A stretch of DNA of 64,000 bases from Teichococcus coralli. Lineage in GTDB: Bacteria > Pseudomonadota > Alphaproteobacteria > Acetobacterales > Acetobacteraceae. The stretch's first letter is position 1; each line of letters starts with the position of its first letter. The notes beneath the pieces were generated by a model. The model saw only the letters and a list, made by a program, of their open reading frames with translations, was not told the DNA's origin and did no database searches. Of this stretch, positions 34,784 to 43,433 are shown one piece after another. The DNA lies in contig NZ_SNVJ01000001.1 in the NCBI RefSeq assembly GCF_009829925.1, positions 124,001-188,000 of the forward strand, in the 5' to 3' direction. The position numbers and the translations under genes are program-made.

Positions 34784-36772
34784 TCAGGCCCCGATCTTGC
34801 CGCCGCCGCGCTTCACGATGGCGATGATGGAGGGACGCGGCGGCATGGCCGGGTCGAAATCCGGCCAGCGGGTCGATGGGTTGGCGAAGCTGCTGCCCTT
34901 GTCGTCGCCAGGATGCTGGATGGCCAGGAAAACCGTCTCGTCATCCGGCGTGAAGCAGGGGCCGCAGACCTCGGCGCCGGTGGGCGCCTGGTAGAACAGG
35001 CGCGTCAGCGCGCGGCCCTGCCCGTCCGTGTCGGCGGCGTAGAGCCCGTCCGCAACCTCGGAGGTGTTCTGCGCGCCGTCGGTCGCGATCCAGATGCGGC
35101 CCTTGCTGTCGAAGGTGCAGTTGTCCGGGCAGGAGAGCCAGCCCTCGGCGCTGGTGCCCTGGTGGTAGCTGGCGCCCGGGTCCACGCCGGGTCTGCCAGC
35201 CACCAGAAAGATCTCCCAGCGGCCCTCCGTGGCGGCATGGTCCACCTTGTCGGTGCCGGCGCCGGGTGGGATCATCTCGACGATATGGCCATGCTTGTTG
35301 GCCGGGCGCGGATTGGCCCTGTCCACCTGCTCGGGCTTGCGGCGCGAGTTGTTGGTCAGCATCGCATAGACATGGCCGTTGAGCGGGTTGGCCTGCACGT
35401 CCTCCGGCCGGTCCATCGGCGTGGCCTTCAGCAGGTCGGCGGCACGGCGCGTCTCGATCAGCACATCGGCCTGGCTGATGAAGCCGTTCGCGGCGGTCAG
35501 CGGTCCCTGGCCGTGCACCAGCGGCAGCCACTCCATCCGGCCGTCCTCGTGGAACCGGGCAACGTAGAGCGTGCCGTCGTCCAGCAGGTCACGGTTGGCG
35601 GCGGAGTCCTGCGGGTTCCAGGGGCGGGCGGTGACGAACTTGTAGACGTAGTCGAAGCGTTCGTCGTCGCCCATGTAGAAGACCACCCGGCCGTCGGCGG
35701 AGACGGCGTGGGTGCAGCCCTCGTGCTTGAAGCGGCCGAGCGCGGTGCGCTTCACCGGCTGGCTCTGCGGGTCGTAGGGGTCGAACTCCACCACCCAGCC
35801 AAAGCGGTTCGGCTCGTTCGGCTCCTTGTCCAGGTTGAAGCGGTCCACATGCCGCGGCCAGGAGTAGCTGGCCTGCTCGACAATGCCGTAGCGCTTGTAC
35901 ATGGCGGCCTGCGCGCCGCTCTTGGCCGCCGCGCCGCCGAAATACTGGTTGAAGTTCTCCTCGCAGGTGATGACCGTGCCCCAGGGCGTGTTGCCCCCGG
36001 CGCAGTTGTTCAGCGTGCCCAGCGCCAGGCGGCCGCTCGGGTCGGCGCCGGTCTTCAGCCGGTCGTGCCCGGCGGCGGGGCCGCTGATGCGGATCGGCGT
36101 CTCGGCGGTGATGCGGCGGTTCAGGCGGGCCGCCTTCACCGGCGCCCAGCGGCCATTCTCCCGGCGGATCTCGACGACGGACATGCCATGGGCGGCCATC
36201 TCGATCCGCGCCTGCTCCGGAGTGGATTTCAGGCGGGCGGTTTCGTCCTCGCCCATGTCGGGGAACATGAGCTGCGTGTCGGCGTATTCGTGGTTCACCG
36301 CCAGCAGGCCGTGGTCGGCGTTCCGGCTGCCGCGCGGCAATGGGAAGAAGTCCACGTAGTCGTTGTTGTAGCCGAACTGGGCGGCCTGCGCCGCGGCGGA
36401 CTGGCTACGCGGCGCGAAGGCGGGCGCGTCCGGCAGCACCGGGTCGCCCCAACGGATCACCGTCTGGATCTCGTAGCCCTCCGGCACGGCGTCACGCTCG
36501 GCGAGCTGATGGGAAAGCTCCTTGAAGCCCAGGCTGGAGGAGCTGGCTTCGGCCGCCAGGGCACGGCCGCCGGAGGCGAGAAGCTGGTCGGCCAACGTCG
36601 CGGTGGCCGCCGCGCCGATCAGGCCGCGCAGCGCGGCGCGGCGCGAGAGGCGGCGCTCGATCATGGCGCCGATGGTGTTCTCCGGCCGTGGGTTGCTGCC
36701 GATGTCCTCGATTTCCAGCGGCTTGTGCCCGCCCGGTTCGCGGCGGCCCTTGGGCAGGTTGGTATCTGGCAT
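34784..36772 (-). CDS. phoX: PhoX family phosphatase (DUF839)
   Basis: A 662-residue exported enzyme of the PhoX family, Ca/Fe-dependent alkaline phosphatases acting in the periplasm. The Tat signal is LSRRAALRGLIGAAATATLA at about residues 42-61, after a 40-residue cytoplasmic leader typical of PhoX. Core motifs are NNCAGGNTPWGT, ITCEENFNQYF, FGWVVEFDPYDP and GRFKHEGCTHAVS, then HGHIVEMIPPG and a C-terminal STRWPDFDPAMPPRPS. All are intact, unlike in the shorter DUF839 protein at 18450. It stands alone and probably responds to phosphate starvation, though no convincing Pho box was found. Confidence 0.9.
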   Translation of the reverse strand: MPDTNLPKGRREPGGHKPLEIEDIGSNPRPENTIGAMIERRLSRRAALRGLIGAAATATLADQLLASGGRALAAEASSSSLGFKELSHQLAERDAVPEGYEIQTVIRWGDPVLPDAPAFAPRSQSAAAQAAQFGYNNDYVDFFPLPRGSRNADHGLLAVNHEYADTQLMFPDMGEDETARLKSTPEQARIEMAAHGMSVVEIRRENGRWAPVKAARLNRRITAETPIRISGPAAGHDRLKTGADPSGRLALGTLNNCAGGNTPWGTVITCEENFNQYFGGAAAKSGAQAAMYKRYGIVEQASYSWPRHVDRFNLDKEPNEPNRFGWVVEFDPYDPQSQPVKRTALGRFKHEGCTHAVSADGRVVFYMGDDERFDYVYKFVTARPWNPQDSAANRDLLDDGTLYVARFHEDGRMEWLPLVHGQGPLTAANGFISQADVLIETRRAADLLKATPMDRPEDVQANPLNGHVYAMLTNNSRRKPEQVDRANPRPANKHGHIVEMIPPGAGTDKVDHAATEGRWEIFLVAGRPGVDPGASYHQGTSAEGWLSCPDNCTFDSKGRIWIATDGAQNTSEVADGLYAADTDGQGRALTRLFYQAPTGAEVCGPCFTPDDETVFLAIQHPGDDKGSSFANPSTRWPDFDPAMPPRPSIIAIVKRGGGKIGA

Positions 36773-36844
36773 GGTGTCACGTCCCGGTCAGCAGGCGGCG
36801 GCAACGGAAAGGCCGCCGCGCACGGCAGAGAACTTCAGGCAGGC

Positions 36845-36885
36845 GTCATGCAGATGACCGCCGCATGAAGGTTTTATTGCGGCGG
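36845..36885. promoter_or_regulatory. Inverted repeats in the phoX upstream region
   Basis: GTCAT (36845-36849) and ATGAC (36854-36858) form a small inverted repeat. CCGCCGCA (36858-36865) pairs with TGCGGCGG (36878-36885) around a 12-base loop. They lie upstream of phoX and immediately after the GntR gene, so they could be a phoX operator and the GntR transcript end. Weak evidence. Confidence 0.3.
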
Positions 36886-36893
36886 CGGTCCGA

Positions 36894-37604
36894 TCACGGG
36901 CGCCGAGCCGGGCGGGCCGAGAAAAACGCCGCGATGGCCGCGGCCGCATGGTCGATATGCCCCTCCAAGACCGCCGCCGCCGTGTCGGCGCGACCAGCCC
37001 CGGCCGCCTCCAGCATGGCGCGGTGATCCTCCTGCGCCATTCGCTCCCGGCCCTGCGCCGCGAGGTGGAAGCGAAGGTAGCGGTCAAAGGCCGCGAGGTG
37101 CTGCTCGACCAGCGCCAGCAGGCGCGGATGCCCTGCGGCGGCGTAGAGCGCCATGTGGAACTGCCGGTTCAGCAGGCCCATCCGTCCGGGATCGGGCTCG
37201 ACATCCATGGCCGTGATCAACGCGGCGGCGCACTCGCGCTGCGCCGTCGTCAGGCGAGGAACCGACAGCCGGAGCGCCGCCGGCTCCAGCGCCCGGCGGA
37301 TCGCGAAGAGATCGGCCGCGTCGGCGGCGGAGATTTCCGCCACCACGGCACCGCGATGCGGCGACATCTCCACCAATGCCTGGGCCTCAAGCTGCCGCAG
37401 CGCCTCGCGGACGGGCATGCGGCTGACGCCCAGCCGCTCGGCCAGTTCCTCCTGCCGCAGCGGGGTGCCGCCGGCCAGCCGCCCTTCCAGGATCGCAGCC
37501 TTCAGCCTCGCCTCCACGAACTCGGCGGCGGTTCGCCAACGCGGCGCGGTGGCATCGGCGAGGACATCAAGCGGGGAAGCAGGAGGAGGAAGAGCAGGAT
37601 TCAT
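36894..37604 (-). CDS. GntR family regulator, FadR/FCD subfamily
   Basis: A 236-residue repressor-type regulator. The N-terminal winged helix has LRQEELAERLGVSRMPVREA and LRQLEAQALVEMSPHRGAVV. The all-helical FCD domain (from about residue 100) has the metal-site pattern in NRQFHMALYAAAGHPRLLAL. Effectors are usually small organic acids. It diverges from the BenE-like carrier gene, and the palindrome TTGGATCCAA lies 19 bases from its start. It probably controls its own gene and the carrier. Confidence 0.92.
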   Translation of the reverse strand: MNPALPPPASPLDVLADATAPRWRTAAEFVEARLKAAILEGRLAGGTPLRQEELAERLGVSRMPVREALRQLEAQALVEMSPHRGAVVAEISAADAADLFAIRRALEPAALRLSVPRLTTAQRECAAALITAMDVEPDPGRMGLLNRQFHMALYAAAGHPRLLALVEQHLAAFDRYLRFHLAAQGRERMAQEDHRAMLEAAGAGRADTAAAVLEGHIDHAAAAIAAFFSARPARRP

Positions 37605-37622
37605 CCGATATCCAGCCGTTGA

Positions 37623-37632
37623 TTGGATCCAA
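37623..37632. promoter_or_regulatory. Candidate GntR/FCD operator
   Basis: A perfect palindrome TTGGATCCAA (in context TTGATTGGATCCAACATT) lies in the 76-base spacer between the divergent GntR and BenE-like genes. FCD-type GntR proteins commonly bind short palindromes of this form in their own divergent promoters. Confidence 0.55.
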
Positions 37633-37646
37633 CATTACGCTACCCT

Positions 37647-37667
37647 CAGCCGCGGATCCAGCCGCGG
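37647..37667. repeat. 21-base repeat shared with 34579-34599
   Basis: Two CAGCCGCGG blocks flanking ATC, centred on GGATCC, form a 21-base sequence identical to 34579-34599 in the proline-rich gene. Here it is non-coding, just before the BenE-like start. Confidence 0.7.
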
Positions 37668-37680
37668 GAGAGGGCAGCGC

Positions 37681-38847
37681 ATGGTGGAGCGGAAGGCGGG
37701 GCTGGTGCAGCCGGTGATCGCGGGCGTCCTGGCGGCGGTGGTGGGCTTCGCCTCCTCCTTCACCGTGGTGCTGCAGGGCTTCCGCGCGATGGGCGCCAGC
37801 CCCGCCGAGGCGGCCTCCGGCCTGCTGGCGCTCTGCGTCGTGCAGGGCGCGCTCGGCCTCTGGCTCAGCCTCCGGCGCCGGATGCCGATCGTGCTGGCAT
37901 GGTCCACCCCCGGCGCGGCGCTGCTGGTCTCCACCGGCGCGCCGGCCGGTGGTTTCCCGGTGGCCGTCGGCGCCTTTCTGCTGACTGGTCTGTTGATCCT
38001 GCTGGCGGGCCTCTGGCGTCCCTTCGGGCGTGCCGTCGCCGCCATTCCGGCCAGCCTCGCCAGCGCCATGCTGGCCGGGGTGCTGCTGGAGATCTGCCTG
38101 GCGCCGGTGCGCGCGGTGGAGGCCCTGCCCCTTCTAGCCCTGCCGGTGGTGCTGGCCTGGGCGCTCGCCTGGCGCTTCGCCCGGCTCTATGCCGTGCCGG
38201 TCGCCGTGGCGGTCGCGGCGGCGATGATCCTGCTCGCCACGCCGCTGCCTGCGGGCACGCTGGGTGACATCGTGCCGCGCCTGGAGTGGGTGACGCCACA
38301 CCCCAGCCTCGGCGCGGCCATCGGCATCGCCCTGCCGCTGTTCCTGGTCACCATGGCCTCGCAGAACGTGCCCGGCCTCGCGGTGCTGCATTCCCAGGGC
38401 TTCCGGCCGGAGCCCGGCCCGATCTTCTCCGTCACCGGCATCGCCAGCGCGCTGATCGCCCCCTTCGGCGCGCATTCCATCAACCTGGCCGCCATCACCG
38501 CCGCGCTGTGCGCCGGGCCGGATGCGCATCCCGATCCGGCGCGGCGCTGGGTGGCCTCGGCGACGACGGGGATCAGCTACATGCTGCTCGGGCTCGGGGC
38601 GAGCTTCGCGGCGGCCTTCATCGCCGCCTCGCCGCCGCTGCTGATCGAGGCGGTGGCCGGGCTGGCGCTGCTCGGCAGCCTGGGTGGCGCGCTGACCGCC
38701 GCCATGGCGCATGAGCGGGATCGGCTGCCGGCGGTGCTCACCTTCGTCACCACCGCGTCGGGGCTTGCGCTGTTCGGCATCGGGGCGGCGTTCTGGGGCC
38801 TGATCGCCGGCGGCGTGCTGCTGCTGCTGGACCGGCTGCGGGGCTGA
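37681..38847 (+). CDS. Benzoate/H+ symporter family protein (BenE-like)
   Basis: A 388-residue inner-membrane carrier of the BenE family (PF03594), with about twelve hydrophobic segments. Characteristic regions are GFASSFTVVLQGFRAMGASP near the N-terminus, PIVLAWSTPGAALLVSTGAP, and the functional core VTMASQNVPGLAVLHSQGF with APFGAHSINLAAITAALCAG. Benzoate is the named substrate for the family, but no benzoate catabolic gene is nearby, so another aromatic or organic acid is possible. A GntR regulator is divergent. Confidence 0.9.
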   Translation: MVERKAGLVQPVIAGVLAAVVGFASSFTVVLQGFRAMGASPAEAASGLLALCVVQGALGLWLSLRRRMPIVLAWSTPGAALLVSTGAPAGGFPVAVGAFLLTGLLILLAGLWRPFGRAVAAIPASLASAMLAGVLLEICLAPVRAVEALPLLALPVVLAWALAWRFARLYAVPVAVAVAAAMILLATPLPAGTLGDIVPRLEWVTPHPSLGAAIGIALPLFLVTMASQNVPGLAVLHSQGFRPEPGPIFSVTGIASALIAPFGAHSINLAAITAALCAGPDAHPDPARRWVASATTGISYMLLGLGASFAAAFIAASPPLLIEAVAGLALLGSLGGALTAAMAHERDRLPAVLTFVTTASGLALFGIGAAFWGLIAGGVLLLLDRLRG

Positions 38848-38904
38848 GCCGCAGAACAGGCTGGCCCGCAGCCCGTCGAGCGCGATCTGCACTGCCGACG
38901 CGGC

Positions 38905-39141
38905 AGGATCATGCCAAGGACCCGGCCGGCCACCTGACCGCCGGCCGCGCCGGGGACGCGCCCGACCGGCGCCGCCAGCAGCGCCACCAACCGGCCGCCG
39001 GCGAGCGCGAAGGCCACGAGCACATCGCAGCGATGCCGACGGCATGCCGCGCCTCGCGGCGGCGCGCCACCGGCGTCTCGTCCGGCGTGTTGCCGAGAGC
39101 AGGATGGCCGGTCCCGGCGGATCCAGGATCACCAGCAGCAT
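38905..39141 (-). pseudogene. Possible decayed LysE/RhtB-family exporter remnant
   Basis: The stretch 38848-39245 has no intact gene. On the minus strand, fragments in three frames resemble a LysE exporter: LLVILDPPGPAILLSAT (the usual PGP N-terminal helix) from 39141, then ARRREARHAVGIAAM in another frame, then LVAFALAGGRLVALLAAPVG with VAGRVLGMIL in a third, near 39023-38910. The middle of the protein would be deleted. The matches are short and judged by eye, so this is a tentative call. Confidence 0.33.
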
Positions 39142-39245
39142 GATGGAAGCATTGGGGCGACGCGCATCGCCTCGGGCACCGGCATCGAAGCTCCATGGCG
39201 GCCATGGAGGGCGATGTTCTGCGATGCTTCAAGGAGGGGTGAGGC

Positions 39246-39322
39246 TGGGGCGACCTACGGGACTCGAACCCGTGACATCCAAGACCACAACCTGGCGCTC
39301 TACCAACTGAGCTAAGGCCGCC
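39246..39322 (-). tRNA. tRNA-His (anticodon GTG)
   Basis: A complete cloverleaf of 77 bases. The acceptor stem GCGGCCT pairs with AGGTCGC; TA at positions 8-9 is followed by the D-arm GCTCAGTTGGTAGAGC. The anticodon arm CCAGG-TTGTGGT-CTTGG gives GTG (His), and the T-arm is ACGGG-TTCGAGT-CCCGT. An extra G precedes the acceptor and faces C73, the G(-1):C73 identity pair for histidine, and CCA is encoded. No intron. Confidence 0.96.
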
Positions 39323-39412
39323 ACACCCACATGCCGGGCGCCGAGAGGCGCCGGGCGGGGCGGAAATAGTCCGCGCGCGCCCCGCCGTCAACAGGGCACG
39401 CGCGACGGACGA

Positions 39413-39586
39413 TCAGGCGACGGCGGCGCCACCCACCAGCGCCAGGATCAGGAAGATGACGAACAGCACCAGGAAGATGCCGAACAGGATCTTGGCGATC
39501 GTCCCGGTGGCGGCGGAAACGCCGGTAAAGCCCAGCCCACCCGCGATCAGCGAGATGACCAGGAAAATCAGGGCCCATTTCAGCAT
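39413..39586 (-). CDS. DUF1328 small membrane protein (YtjA-like)
   Basis: A 57-residue protein almost wholly made of two membrane helices: [20 protein letters not shown], then [20 protein letters not shown] leading into [12 protein letters not shown]. This is the DUF1328/YtjA pattern, common in Proteobacteria and often stress-induced, with no known mechanism. A strong ribosome binding site (AGGAGG) lies 8 bases before ATG 39586. It stands between tRNA-His and the ligase gene. Confidence 0.9.
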   Translation of the reverse strand: MLKWALIFLVISLIAGGLGFTGVSAATGTIAKILFGIFLVLFVIFLILALVGGAAVA

Positions 39587-39660
39587 GTTGGCATCCTCCT
39601 GCGATTCCCGCCCAAGGCGGCTCCGCGAAGGCAACGCGGCAGGCGCGGCACAGTTCCCGC

Positions 39661-41274
39661 TCAGCTCAGGTTATTCTCGCTGCTTTCGACCATGGCCATG
39701 AGCGTTTCCAGACGGTCGGCTTCCGCGGCGGGCTTGTCGGGGCGCAGGCGGGAAATGCGCGGGAAGCGCATGGCCACCCCGGACTTGTGCCGGGAGGAGA
39801 GCTGCGCGGCATCGAACACCACCTCCAGCACCAGCGCCTTCTCCACCTCCCGCACCGGGCCGAAGCGGGCCGTCGTGTGGTTGCGGATCCATCGGTCCAG
39901 CCAGACCAGCTCCTGGTCGGTATAGCCGGAATAGGCCTTGCCGACCGGCACCAGCTCCTGCCCTCCCTCCCTGTCAGCGCGCCAGAGGCCGAAGGTGTAG
40001 TCGCTGTAGGTACTGCTGCGCTTGCCGTGGCCGCGTTGGGCGTACATCAGCACCGCATCCACCGCGAGCGGCGCGCGCTTCCACTTCCACCACAGGCCCT
40101 TCGGGCGCCCGGCGAGGTACGGCGCATCGCCGCGCTTCAGCATCAGCCCCTCGATGCCGGCGGCCCGCGCGCCCTCGCGCAGGCCGGTGAGCTGCTCCAC
40201 CGAGGCGAAGGCGACCTGCGGCGAAAGGTCCATCCGCGCCGGATGGGTGCGGGCGAACCAGGCTTCCAGCCGGTCGCGCCGGGCGTCGAAAGGCAGCGGG
40301 CGCAGGTCCTCGCCGGCCTCGAAGAGCAGGTCGTAGAGCCGCAGGCCCACGGGGTAGTCGCGCAGCATTTTGGGGCCGACCACCTTGCGGTTCAGCCGCT
40401 GCTGCAGGTCGGCGAAGGGGGCGACGACGCCGTCGCGGATCACCAGCAGCTCGCCATCCACCACGGCGTGGAAGTCCATCGCCTCCAGGACCTCCGGGAA
40501 GGCGCCCGACATGTCCTCGCCGGTGCGCGACCACAGGCGGCGCCCGCCCGGGCCGGCGGCGGCCTGCACGCGCACCCCGTCCCATTTCCATTCGGCGCGG
40601 AAGGCGGCGTGGTCCAGCGCGGCGAGATCCGGCGCCTCCAGCGGCTGGGCCAGCATGGGGGAGCGGAAAACCGGCGCGTCGCGCGGGTCGGGGCGCGGCC
40701 CCCGCCCCTCCAGCCAGGCGAAGAGCGGCAGGTAGGGCGGCGGCACGCCGTGCCACACCTCCTCGATCTCTTCCACCGGCTGGCCGGACCACTCCGCCAG
40801 CGCCTGCCGGGCCAGCCGCCCCGAGGCGCCGACGCGCAGCCCGCCGGTGACGAGCTTGATCAGTGCCAGTCGCCCGCCGGGGTCGAGAACGTCCAGCCAC
40901 TCGGCGAGCCGCGCCGGGATCTCGCTCCTGGGCAGCAGTTCCAGCGTCTCCACCACCTCGGAGAGGTCGGGCGGCGCGCGGTTGGGGCGCGCCGGCGGCT
41001 CGGGCCAGATCAGCGCCACCGTCTCGGCGAGGTCGCCCACATAGTCGTGGCTCCAGGCCAGCAGCACCGGGTCAATCCGTGTCGCCACCAAATCCCGCAC
41101 CAGGGATGGCTTGGCGGTGGAGAAGGCCAGGTCGCCGGCGATGGCGGCCAGCCCGACGCCGCGGTCCGGGTCGGGCTGGGTGGCGAACCAGCGGCGCAGC
41201 AGGGCGAGCTTGGCGTTGCGGCCGGGGGTGAAAAGCAGCCGTTCCAGCAGTTCGGCGAAGGCGGGCAGGCTCAT
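39661..41274 (-). CDS. ATP-dependent DNA ligase (cisplatin-damage-response type)
   Basis: A 537-residue ligase. An N-terminal helical DNA-binding domain (about 1-190) precedes the nucleotidyltransferase core, whose motif I is [11 protein letters not shown] (Lys is the AMP acceptor). Later come [12 protein letters not shown] (motif III-IV region), [20 protein letters not shown] and [15 protein letters not shown] (motif V). The C-terminal OB-fold has [11 protein letters not shown] and [11 protein letters not shown]. It is the Lig type found with a dedicated exonuclease; the exonuclease gene overlaps its start in ATGA. The usual Lhr-like helicase and PdeM-type phosphoesterase of this repair set are not in this window. 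Confidence 0.92.
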   Translation of the reverse strand: MSLPAFAELLERLLFTPGRNAKLALLRRWFATQPDPDRGVGLAAIAGDLAFSTAKPSLVRDLVATRIDPVLLAWSHDYVGDLAETVALIWPEPPARPNRAPPDLSEVVETLELLPRSEIPARLAEWLDVLDPGGRLALIKLVTGGLRVGASGRLARQALAEWSGQPVEEIEEVWHGVPPPYLPLFAWLEGRGPRPDPRDAPVFRSPMLAQPLEAPDLAALDHAAFRAEWKWDGVRVQAAAGPGGRRLWSRTGEDMSGAFPEVLEAMDFHAVVDGELLVIRDGVVAPFADLQQRLNRKVVGPKMLRDYPVGLRLYDLLFEAGEDLRPLPFDARRDRLEAWFARTHPARMDLSPQVAFASVEQLTGLREGARAAGIEGLMLKRGDAPYLAGRPKGLWWKWKRAPLAVDAVLMYAQRGHGKRSSTYSDYTFGLWRADREGGQELVPVGKAYSGYTDQELVWLDRWIRNHTTARFGPVREVEKALVLEVVFDAAQLSSRHKSGVAMRFPRISRLRPDKPAAEADRLETLMAMVESSENNLS

Positions 41275-42338
41275 GCCGCGGCCTCGGAATCCTCGGGCGT
41301 GGCAACGTCATCGGCCGTCTCGTCCTCGTCGCGGCCAAGCAGGTGCAGCGCCCGGCCGCGAACCCCGCGCGCGGCCAGCGCGTGGATCAGCGCCTCCTCC
41401 CGGCCATGCGTCACCCAGACCTCCGGTGCGCCGACCTCGGCGATGGTGGCCAGGAGGTGGTCCCAGTCCGCATGGTCGCTGACGATCAGCGGCAGTTCCA
41501 CGCCGCGCGCCTTGGCCCGCTGCCGCACCCGCATCCAGCCTGAGGCCAGGGCGGTGACAGGGTCGGCCAGGCGCCGCGCCCACGGGCTGGCCTCGGCCGA
41601 GGGCGGGGCGAGGACGATCTCGCCGGGCAGCACGGTTTCGCCGCGTTTCTGCGGCCGCGGTACGGGGCGCAGATCGCCAAGGCCGATGCCGAAGCGTTCG
41701 TAGAGGGCGCACATGCTGGCCTGCGCGCCGTGGAGGTAGAGCGGCCGGTCCCAGCCGGCCTGCCGGAGGACGGCGATCAGCCGCTGGCACTTGCCGAGCG
41801 CGTAGCAGCCGACGAGGTGCGCCCGCTCCGGGAACAGCGCCACGCTTTCCAGCAGGCGGCGCATCTCCTGCTCCGCCGGCGGGTGGCGGAAGACCGGCAG
41901 GGCGAAGGTGGCCTCGGTGACGAAGACGTCGCAAGGCACCGGCTCGAAGGGTGCGCAGGTCGGGTCCGGCTGGCGCTTGTAGTCGCCGGAGACGACAAGG
42001 CGGCTGCCCTCCCATTCCAGCACCACCTGCGCCGAACCCAGCACGTGCCCGGCCGGCACCAGGGTGAGGCGGACGCCCTTCTGCACCAGCGGCTCGTGGT
42101 AGCGCAGCGGAAGCTGGCTTTCCCCCGCCCGGCCCTCGCCCAGCCGGGCGGTCATGATCGCCAGCGTTTCCGGGGTGGCCAGCACGGCGCCATGGCCTGG
42201 ACGGGCGTGGTCGGAATGGCCGTGGCTGATGATGGCGCGCGGCACCGGCAGGGCCGGGTCGATGTGGAAGTCCCCGGGCTCGCAATAGAGCCCCTCGGGG
42301 GTGATGCGGATCCAGCTTTCCGGGTGTGGCGCGGCCAT
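41271..42338 (-). CDS. Ligase-associated MBL-fold exonuclease
   Basis: A 355-residue metallo-beta-lactamase/beta-CASP nuclease that processes DNA ends for the neighbouring ligase. The metal motif is ISHGHSDHARPGH (about residues 37-49), with further ligands in VPAGHVLGSAQV and LVVSGDYKRQPDP, and the beta-CASP His in LIVSDHADWDHLL. The opening WIRITPEGLYCEPGDFHIDP is diagnostic for the ligase-associated group. ATG 42338 is preferred to GTG 42374 because the family begins close to it. The stop overlaps the ligase ATG. Confidence 0.9.
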   Translation of the reverse strand: MAAPHPESWIRITPEGLYCEPGDFHIDPALPVPRAIISHGHSDHARPGHGAVLATPETLAIMTARLGEGRAGESQLPLRYHEPLVQKGVRLTLVPAGHVLGSAQVVLEWEGSRLVVSGDYKRQPDPTCAPFEPVPCDVFVTEATFALPVFRHPPAEQEMRRLLESVALFPERAHLVGCYALGKCQRLIAVLRQAGWDRPLYLHGAQASMCALYERFGIGLGDLRPVPRPQKRGETVLPGEIVLAPPSAEASPWARRLADPVTALASGWMRVRQRAKARGVELPLIVSDHADWDHLLATIAEVGAPEVWVTHGREEALIHALAARGVRGRALHLLGRDEDETADDVATPEDSEAAA

Positions 42339-42407
42339 GTTGCTGAAAGGCGTGGGCGGGGCAAAAGGCTGCACAAGCCCTGACGGATTTTGCCGCCCCG
42401 CCGCGCC

Positions 42408-43433
42408 TCAGGGGCCGCGGGAAATGCCGGCCGGCCCGCCGGGAACCGGGCAGAAGGCTTCGCGGAACGCCGCCTCGCTGTCCGGCCAGCGGCCGCTGGA
42501 GAGCTGCCCCTGGTAGTCGGCGTCGTGGTTCCAGTAGTTGGTGTAGAGCACGTTGTGCCGGCCCACCCAGTCGCGGAAAAGCTGGATGAAGGGCCCCGCG
42601 TTGTCTCCCTGGATGCCCCATTCCGAATAGGCCGTGGGCTTGCCGCGCTGGGCGGCGAAATCCTCGATGAAGCGGAGGCCGTAGCGGTTGTCGCGGATCG
42701 CCTCGAAGGCCTTCACCGGGTCGTTCGGCAGGTACTGGTGCTTCCAGTAGAAATCCATGCCGATGACGTCCACGTAGCTGTCGCCCGGATAGGCCTTCAG
42801 CGGGTCCATCGCCTCGCCGTAGTTGATGTTCCACTCGAAGCGGAACTTGTCCGAGACGGAACGGAAGGCATCCACGATGTGACGGAAGGTGGCGACGAAA
42901 TCCTTCTCCTTGCCGCGCGCGGCCCAGGGGAACCAGTCGCCGTTCATCTCCCAGCCCAGCCGCACCTTGATGGTCCCGTCCGGCCAGGGCTTGGTTTTCG
43001 CCAGCGCCTGGGCGGCCGTGACGTAGTAGCGGTTGTAGGCGCCGCTTGCCGCCGCCTTCAGGCTTGAATGGCGGGGGATCATCGCCACCGACCACAGCAC
43101 GGGCTTGTTGAGGCCGCGGAACTGGTCGATGAACCATTGCGGCCAGCCGATGCCTTCCCAGCTCGCCTGGTCGGTGAACACCATCAGGTGCGGGACCGGG
43201 CAGCCCAGCCACTTCTCGAACTGGTGGATCAGCTTTGGGTCGTTGGCGGAATATGCGCTGAGGGTGGTGAAGGTCTCCTTGGCCGCGGCGGGCGGCGCCA
43301 AAAGCAGCGGCGCCGCCAGCAGCAGCGGCAGCAGCCGCGCGGCCCGGCGCGACGGCCGCCGGGGCGCGGGCGCCGGCACGGTGCCATGCGGGGCATGGCA
43401 GGCGGGCGGGGATGTCTGCGCTTCCTTCGGCAT
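42408..43433 (-). CDS. Glycoside hydrolase family 26-like protein
   Basis: A 341-residue protein. A cytoplasmic Pro/Arg-rich leader (about 1-33) precedes a hydrophobic signal or anchor (RLLPLLLAAPLLLAPPAAAK). The catalytic domain looks like a clan GH-A barrel of family 26: the acid/base Glu in VRLGWEMNGDWFPWA and the nucleophile Glu in AYSEWGIQGDN. WYK-like segments include VIGMDFYWKHQYLP. GH26 enzymes cut beta-mannans or mixed-linkage glucans. It has no polysaccharide-utilisation neighbours. A role in processing the cell's own exopolysaccharide is possible but inferred. Confidence 0.75.
   Translation of the reverse strand: MPKEAQTSPPACHAPHGTVPAPAPRRPSRRAARLLPLLLAAPLLLAPPAAAKETFTTLSAYSANDPKLIHQFEKWLGCPVPHLMVFTDQASWEGIGWPQWFIDQFRGLNKPVLWSVAMIPRHSSLKAAASGAYNRYYVTAAQALAKTKPWPDGTIKVRLGWEMNGDWFPWAARGKEKDFVATFRHIVDAFRSVSDKFRFEWNINYGEAMDPLKAYPGDSYVDVIGMDFYWKHQYLPNDPVKAFEAIRDNRYGLRFIEDFAAQRGKPTAYSEWGIQGDNAGPFIQLFRDWVGRHNVLYTNYWNHDADYQGQLSSGRWPDSEAAFREAFCPVPGGPAGISRGP

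Noticed and set aside
33437..36868. Very long plus-strand open frame opposite telA, xpaC and phoX
   Set aside because: No motif, shadow composition, and three well-supported minus-strand genes cover the same DNA.
36773..36893. Pho box upstream of phoX
   Set aside because: No direct repeat of CTGTCAT-like elements was found; only a small inverted GTCAT/ATGAC pair.
38909..39391. Minus-strand open frame across tRNA-His and the spacer
   Set aside because: It reads through the tRNA gene and has no family-like sequence beyond the short LysE-like fragments reported.
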